The position numbers and the translations under genes were made by a program. The notes beneath the pieces were generated by a model. It searched no databases and was not told where the DNA came from. It was given only the letters and a program-made list of their open reading frames with translations. From assembly GCA_964435775.1 (NCBI GenBank), contig CAYTAP010000044.1, positions 1 through 26,720 on the forward strand: a stretch of DNA of 26,720 bases, in the 5' to 3' direction. Position 1 is the first letter of the stretch. Each line of letters starts with the position of its first letter. Below, in pieces: positions 22,819-26,720 of this stretch. This stretch comes from CAYTAP01 sp964435775. Lineage in GTDB: Bacteria > Planctomycetota > Phycisphaerae > Tepidisphaerales > Tepidisphaeraceae.

Positions 22819-23709
22819 ATGGCGCGGCGCGGACCTGCCCGACGTGAATCCTCCCGACGCGACTCCGGCCGCGGAGGCGTCAACCGCCACGACCCCTCGC
22901 GCCGCTATCACGACCGCGTCTCCCGCCAGTACGACTCCATTTACGATGATCCCTACTGGCGCTTTCATGACGATCTCACATGGCGATTGATCAAACCCTT
23001 CCTGCCGCGCGATCTGTCGTCCCCCTGCGCCGATTTGGGATGCGGAACCGGCAAGTGGGGGCTCAAGCTGCTCAAAAGCGGATTCGGCACGACATTCCTC
23101 GATCACGCGGCCGCGATGATCGAACAGGTCCGTCCCAAGCTTGATGCGATGGGCGCGCGGGGGAAGAAAGCAACGCTCGTCGTGGGGGACATCGTATCGA
23201 TGCCCGAACTGCCGGGCGATCAGTTCGGATTGGTGCTGGCGATGGGCGACCCCCTGTCCATTTGCTCTGATGCCGTCAGCGCCGTCCGCGAAATGCGGCG
23301 GATCCTTCGCCCCGGCGGCGTCGTCATCGCCACCGCCGACAACAAACTCGCCGCCCTGGATCACTTCGTCGAACGCGGAAATCTCGATGCGCTCGAAGCA
23401 TTCGTCCAAAGCGGCAAAACAAACTGGCTGACCGCCGACCAGCGGGAACGCTTCGAGCTGACGATGTTCACGCCCCAGTCCCTGCGCACACTTTTTGAGC
23501 GAGCCGGCCTGCAGGTCGTGGAGATCACGGGCAAGAGCATCATTCCCGTCCGGACCAATAAAATTCTGCTTGAGGCGCCCGACGCGGTGTCGCGGCTGCT
23601 CAAGCTGGAGGCGGAATTATCGAAAGACCCCGCCTCCGCCGCCCAGGCCGGGCATCTGCAGATTGTCGCGCGGCGGGCGTCATGTGATATCTCGCCGGCA
23701 TTCCAGTAA
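22819..23709 (+). CDS. Class I SAM-dependent methyltransferase with basic N-terminal tail
   Basis: The 296-residue protein has a clear methyltransferase fold: motif I ADLGCGTGKWG (about 71-81), TTFLDHAAAMI with the acidic residue after strand 2, VVGDI (motif II area), LVLAMGDPLS, and RRILRPGGVVIATADN (motif III). Residues 1-35 are very rich in Arg and Ser, a possible RNA- or membrane-binding tail. ATG 22819 is chosen for the GGGGAGGGG site (22803-22811). A GTG at 22813 overlaps the murD stop. The start lies two bases after murD, so cotranslation is likely. Substrate unknown; small-molecule, quinone-type and lipid methyltransferases all look alike at this level. The C-terminal part (after about 215) is a variable cap. 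Confidence 0.82.
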   Translation: MARRGPARRESSRRDSGRGGVNRHDPSRRYHDRVSRQYDSIYDDPYWRFHDDLTWRLIKPFLPRDLSSPCADLGCGTGKWGLKLLKSGFGTTFLDHAAAMIEQVRPKLDAMGARGKKATLVVGDIVSMPELPGDQFGLVLAMGDPLSICSDAVSAVREMRRILRPGGVVIATADNKLAALDHFVERGNLDALEAFVQSGKTNWLTADQRERFELTMFTPQSLRTLFERAGLQVVEITGKSIIPVRTNKILLEAPDAVSRLLKLEAELSKDPASAAQAGHLQIVARRASCDISPAFQ

Positions 23710-23770
23710 AATCTCCGCGATGTGGCGGCCAAACATGGGGGACGGCGATCAACCAACATGGATGAACCCA

Positions 23771-24676
23771 ATGAAACTAAGCATGACCCCCATCAGCGTG
23801 TCGGCAACGATCCGCGACGGGAAAATGGACCTCGACGGCTTCGTCGACTTCTGCGCCAAGCTCAACCTCCATGCCGTCGATCTGCTCGACAGCAAATGTT
23901 ATCCGTGGCTCTGGCGTGATTTCCCGTCCCAGTCCAAAACCCTGCCCGCGCGTCTCCAGTCGGCGGGTCTGAAAATGGCGGCATATGGTTGCGGTAATAA
24001 CTTCGCCAAGCACGATCGCGCCGAGCTCAATGAGCAGGTGGGCCGCGTCGAGAACGCGCTGATTGAGGCTGCGAGCGTCGGCGCGCCGGTCTTGCGCGTC
24101 TTCGGGGGGTACATGATCGACGCACAAGGGAAACAGGTCATGGGATATGGCGAGGGCTTCGCTCGCGTTCTCGAAGGCCTTGAGCGATGCCTGCCCCTGG
24201 CCGAAAAGCATGGCGTCGTCATGGCGCTGGAGAACCACGGCCGCCTGCCCGGCCACAGCTACGAAATCCTGGCGATCCTTGACCGCTTCAGCTCCCCCTG
24301 GCTCCAGTGTCTCTTCGACTGTGGCAACTTCATGGCGCACAACATGGATGAGCCCGAAGACCCGCTTCGCGCCTATGAAGCCCTTCGCGGCCGGATCGCC
24401 CACGTCCATTTCAAGGACTTTGGCCCGCCCACCGGCCCGCGCGCCGCCTGCGGACATGCGCCGAAGGTTGAGGGATATGTCGCCGGCGAGGGGGATGTCC
24501 CCCTCCGCCAGCTTCTCGCCCGCTTCGCCCGCGATGAGTATCACGACTATTACTCGCTGGAATACGAGGCATCCTTCAAGGTCCCCGAGGTCGAAGGGAT
24601 CACCCATTCCTTCGCCTACATGAGACAGGCCGCCGAGCTGATCGACGTTCTCTCGCCGCTGGCGAAGAAGCGGTAG
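23771..24676 (+). CDS. TIM-barrel sugar phosphate isomerase/epimerase (AP endonuclease 2-like)
   Basis: The 301-residue protein has the xylose-isomerase-like TIM-barrel pattern. It opens with LSMTPISVSATI, and the likely metal ligands are Glu154 (ALENHG), Asp183 (LFDCGNF), His211/213 (HVHFKDF) and Glu264 (YSLEYEA), each on a barrel strand end. The family includes epimerases, dehydratases and inosose-type isomerases acting on keto-sugars, so the exact reaction is unknown. ATG 23771 is the best family match; ATGs at 23762, 23735 and 23720 are in frame upstream and no strong ribosome binding site decides. It follows the methyltransferase by 61 nt in the same direction and is convergent with the lipid kinase gene. 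Confidence 0.8.
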   Translation: MKLSMTPISVSATIRDGKMDLDGFVDFCAKLNLHAVDLLDSKCYPWLWRDFPSQSKTLPARLQSAGLKMAAYGCGNNFAKHDRAELNEQVGRVENALIEAASVGAPVLRVFGGYMIDAQGKQVMGYGEGFARVLEGLERCLPLAEKHGVVMALENHGRLPGHSYEILAILDRFSSPWLQCLFDCGNFMAHNMDEPEDPLRAYEALRGRIAHVHFKDFGPPTGPRAACGHAPKVEGYVAGEGDVPLRQLLARFARDEYHDYYSLEYEASFKVPEVEGITHSFAYMRQAAELIDVLSPLAKKR

Positions 24677-24703
24677 GTCGTTTGTGACGTGCCGTCCTGC
24701 CCA

Positions 24704-25810
24704 TCAAGGTTCGGAGCGTCTCCCCATGCGTTTGGAGAGTGCCCGGCCTCGTTTGATCATGGGGCTTGCCTGCGACAGGACAAACTTCGCCGCCCGCGCC
24801 AGTGGCGTGGCGTGCGATGACGTGATGGCCGCGCCAGGCGGCGCGATGAACTCGATCCGCCACGGCAGCATCCGAATGTCCAGCGGCGTGTGACCGGCCG
24901 CCTCCCCATCAATCTGCACCGGAACATTGTGCGTTGATTCGATCCTGATGCGACGCCCTTTTACATAGACGACTCCCTTGGCGTCCAGATGCTCACCCGC
25001 CGCCGCCTGCAAAAACAGCCCGGCCACCTCCTTGGCCGACGCGCACGGCGTCACGCACACGTCAAGCAACCCATCATCCGGCCGGGCATGCGGGAGCAGC
25101 GGAAATCCCGTGCCGTATTCGGGAATATTCCCCACGAACGCCATCGCAGGTTGATCCCGAAAGACAACCCGATCATCCACTGTGACTGTCAGCGGCGGAT
25201 AATCATAGTGGGCCAGCGCCAGCGCCGCCGGAATCGCATAGCTGGCGTATCGGATCGGCCCGCGCCGGATGCGGTCAAGCTCATGCACGATATGAGCGTC
25301 GATCCCCACGCCCGCGACGAGCAGAAATAACCGACCGTTCGCCATCGCCGCATCCATCGCCACCGTCCGCCTTTCCCGCAGCGCCGTAATGAGCTTGTCC
25401 TCCGCGTTCACCCGCGCCCAATGAATCCCCAGGTGCCGCCCCATCAAATTGGCCGTACCCAGCGGAACGATGAGCAGGGGAGGAGGGGGGTAAGGATGAA
25501 GGACGAAGGATGAAGGATGAAGGGGGGCCGTGGTCCGTGGTCCGTTGTCCGTGGTTGACGAGGCATGCGCGAGATGATCCCGATACAGCCGTCCGGCCAC
25601 CGTTCGCAACGTGCCATCCCCGCCGATGATGATCGCCGCGCGAACGTCTTTCATATTCTTGAGCAGATCATCGGGGATCGTGTCGGCCGGGTCGAAGAAC
25701 AGGTGCGGCGTGAACTTCTCGTGCGTCAGCCGGTGATGCAACCGATGCGCGAGCCGCCGTCCAAGGCCCCGCCCGGCGATCGGATTGGCGAATATCCAGA
25801 CGTCATCCAT
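24704..25810 (-). CDS. Diacylglycerol kinase family lipid kinase (YegS/DgkB type) with in-frame repeat insertion
   Basis: The 368-residue protein belongs to the DAGK catalytic family that phosphorylates lipid alcohols with ATP. N-terminal ANPIAGRG (8-15), GGDGTLRTV (63-71) and VPLGTANLMGRHLG (115-128) are the nucleotide and catalytic motifs, and the C-terminal DDGLLDVCV and VQIDGEAAG (near 310) are also standard. Between GGDGTL and PLGTAN there is normally a short loop. Here residues 83-110 are extra and encoded by two 7-nt-period repeats (see 25492-25557), so the loop is about 28 residues longer. Reading frame is kept, so the enzyme may still work, with a Pro/Ser/Thr-rich disordered loop near the active site. 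ATG 25810 is the only sensible start. The C-terminus (after 345) is basic. Tandem with the DUF3309 gene upstream, 60 bp apart. Confidence 0.85.
   Translation of the reverse strand: MDDVWIFANPIAGRGLGRRLAHRLHHRLTHEKFTPHLFFDPADTIPDDLLKNMKDVRAAIIIGGDGTLRTVAGRLYRDHLAHASSTTDNGPRTTAPLHPSSFVLHPYPPPPLLIVPLGTANLMGRHLGIHWARVNAEDKLITALRERRTVAMDAAMANGRLFLLVAGVGIDAHIVHELDRIRRGPIRYASYAIPAALALAHYDYPPLTVTVDDRVVFRDQPAMAFVGNIPEYGTGFPLLPHARPDDGLLDVCVTPCASAKEVAGLFLQAAAGEHLDAKGVVYVKGRRIRIESTHNVPVQIDGEAAGHTPLDIRMLPWRIEFIAPPGAAITSSHATPLARAAKFVLSQASPMIKRGRALSKRMGRRSEP
25492..25557. repeat. Composite heptanucleotide cluster, families C and D, inside a coding region
   Basis: On the plus strand, family C runs as aaggatg (25492-25498), aaggacg, aaggatg, aaggatg (to 25519), then a G-run. 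Family D follows as gtggtcc (25530-25536), gtggtcc, gttgtcc, gtggttg (to 25557). Both lie within the lipid kinase gene on the minus strand, where they read as TTDNGPRTT and HPSSFVLHP. The total extra segment is about 81-84 nt, so it is divisible by three. Confidence 0.9.
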
Positions 25811-25870
25811 GGAACAAAGTGTAATGCACGAGCCGCCCGACGGCAGCAGGCGACGATTCTCTGCCAGACA

Positions 25871-26056
25871 TCACCACCAGTATCCGTATTGTCCCCAACC
25901 CGGCAGAAAGGCGGCCCACCACAGGATCAGGAGGATGATTAGAAGAATAACGAACCCGCCGCTGGGGTAATATCCCCACTCACGGCTGTACGGATACGCC
26001 GGCGCGCTGGAGACGGCGAGAATGAACAAAATGATCAAGAGCAGCCAGAAGCACAT
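25871..26056 (-). CDS. DUF3309-like small membrane protein
   Basis: This 61-residue peptide has two very hydrophobic stretches: CFWLLLIILFILAVS (about 2-16) and FVILLIILLILWWAAFLPG (about 34-52). They flank a YSREWGYYPSGG segment (about 23-34), which matches the W-P-Y-S-R-x-WGYGPSGG core of DUF3309 peptides. Function is unknown. The start is ATG 26056, with AAGGAG seven bases upstream; a longer frame to 26080 has no site. It precedes the lipid kinase gene on the same strand and is divergent from the small membrane protein at 26206. Such short proteins are often missed in annotation. Confidence 0.75.
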   Translation of the reverse strand: MCFWLLLIILFILAVSSAPAYPYSREWGYYPSGGFVILLIILLILWWAAFLPGWGQYGYWW

Positions 26057-26131
26057 GGGCGGTCTCCTTGTGAATGCCAAAGTTCACTCTGCGCCGATGT
26101 GCAATGCGGAGACAACGTGTAAAATCTGATC

Positions 26132-26165
26132 GAGAGGTCCGCCCGGGGAACTGGCGGACCTTCTC
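26132..26165. promoter_or_regulatory. Hairpin in the divergent intergenic region
   Basis: GGTCCGCC (26136-26143) and GGCGGACC (26153-26160) form a perfect stem around a 9-nt loop, extended by gaga/tctc with one bulged base. It lies about 40 bp upstream of the gene at 26206 and could be a leader stem or an operator-like site. Function unknown. Confidence 0.4.
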
Positions 26166-26205
26166 ACTGGCCTGTGGGCCTTGCATGAAATGAAGGGAGA
26201 CCGGC

Positions 26206-26466
26206 ATGCGATTCGGATTTCGTCGACCATCCATCCGCAAGCGTATTGCGGCAAGAACATCGCTCAAACGCTACATCCGACACTCGATGGGACTTAAAGC
26301 GCCGCGTGGCTGGGGATGGCTGACCAACCCCAGACGGGCCGCGTACAACCGAATCTATTCGCGAACGACGGTCGGGCTGGGCAAGGGATGTTTGGTCGCG
26401 GCGGTCATCTTCGGGATTCCCGTCGCGTTGATTGTGGCCGGCCTGGGATTTTCAATATTTGGGTGA
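26206..26466 (+). CDS. Small basic membrane protein, unknown
   Basis: This 86-residue protein has a strongly basic N-terminal half (residues 1-55, rich in Arg and Lys) with GLKAPRGWGWLTNPRRAAYN and RIYSRTT, a segment that looks conserved, since aromatic and Asn-Pro residues are packed in it. One hydrophobic helix (about 60-83) ends the protein. It is a likely single-pass protein with its basic part in the cytoplasm. AAGGGAGA (26193-26200) precedes the ATG. I do not recognise the family with certainty. It is divergent from the DUF3309 gene, and tgt lies about 135 bp downstream. Confidence 0.6.
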   Translation: MRFGFRRPSIRKRIAARTSLKRYIRHSMGLKAPRGWGWLTNPRRAAYNRIYSRTTVGLGKGCLVAAVIFGIPVALIVAGLGFSIFG

Positions 26467-26505
26467 CGACGTTTCATTGAACACCCGCGTAGAACCATTG
26501 CATTT

Positions 26506-26552
26506 CAATCAAAAATCAAAAATCAAAAATCGAAAATCAAAAATCAAAAATC
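26506..26552. repeat. Heptanucleotide array, family B (TCAAAAA)
   Basis: Six 7-nt units run from 26509: tcaaaaa three times, tcgaaaa, then tcaaaaa twice, ending in tcc. It is AT-rich, unlike its surroundings, and lies about 50 bp before the tgt start. It is the best-preserved copy of family B. Confidence 0.9.
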
Positions 26553-26600
26553 CGGCCCTGTTTCCTTTAACGGGCAATGGAGTGTATTTCTAGGGGGCTT

Positions 26601-26720
26601 ATGGCTGGGTCGCTTTCGTATCAACTTCTGGCCGTCGATGGCGGCGCTCGCCGCGGGCGCGTGACGACGCGGCATGGTGTGTTCGACACCCCGGCGTTCA
26701 TGCCGGTCGGCACGCAGGCG
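26601..26720 (+). CDS. tgt: Queuine tRNA-ribosyltransferase, N-terminal part
   Basis: Only the first 40 codons are in the window; the gene runs off the right edge. The fragment ends with HGVFDTPAFMPVGTQA, the hallmark start of bacterial tRNA-guanine transglycosylases (TPAFMPVGT), after a basic ARRGRVTT stretch. The enzyme swaps guanine-34 for the queuosine precursor preQ1 in tRNAs with GUN anticodons. A G-rich AGGGGG (26592-26597) precedes the ATG at short spacing. Confidence 0.9.
   Translation, partial: MAGSLSYQLLAVDGGARRGRVTTRHGVFDTPAFMPVGTQA

Overview
The window looks like chromosomal DNA of a Planctomycetota bacterium, probably Phycisphaerae-like. This is an inference from gene content, GC-rich codon use, a Tat-exported sulfatase, an exported protein ending in a pseudopilin-type domain, and clusters of 7-nt-period intergenic repeats of a kind I associate with planctomycete and verrucomicrobial genomes. 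I see no rRNA, tRNA, CRISPR array, integrase or transposase gene. Most genes are housekeeping or metabolic.

Layout. 1-1588: repeat-rich left edge, a small membrane protein, a lipoprotein-type MsrA on the minus strand and more repeats. 1589-2815: two membrane-protein genes (a DUF502 protein and an unknown protein). 3014-6265: a three-gene set (NodB-like deacetylase, zinc-dependent alcohol dehydrogenase, tagaturonate epimerase UxaE) that suggests uronate or sugar-acid use, then uvrB (6344-8416). 8733-10046: an exported protein of unknown role, followed by about 700 bp of palindromes and a 21-bp tandem repeat. 10752-11657: a nucleoside hydrolase. 11778-14967 (minus): an operon of methyltransferase, ABC ATPase and fused permease/binding protein of the OpuC/OpuF/EgtU type. 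The ATPase is broken by a deletion of about 14 nt that removes its H-loop. 15456-20030: a UPF0316 membrane protein, nadC, a type II secretion/type IV pilus F protein and a sulfatase. 20209-20283: a 24-residue, extremely basic microprotein with a strong ribosome binding site. 20547-24676: pyrF, murD, a methyltransferase and a TIM-barrel sugar isomerase/epimerase in one direction. 24704-26056 (minus): a diacylglycerol-kinase-type lipid kinase and a DUF3309 peptide. 26206 onward: a small membrane protein and the first 40 codons of tgt.

The most unusual signal is not a gene. At least four sequence-unrelated simple repeats (TTCGATG, TCAAAAA, AAGGATG and GTGGTCC types) all have a strict 7-nt period. 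They sit next to each other in composite clusters at 46-154, 1473-1530, 8421-8570 and 25492-25557, with one lone array at 26506-26552. One cluster lies in frame inside the lipid kinase gene and adds roughly 28 residues between its GGDGT and PLGTAN motifs. Family A also forms long imperfect hairpins. This deserves a genome-wide look.
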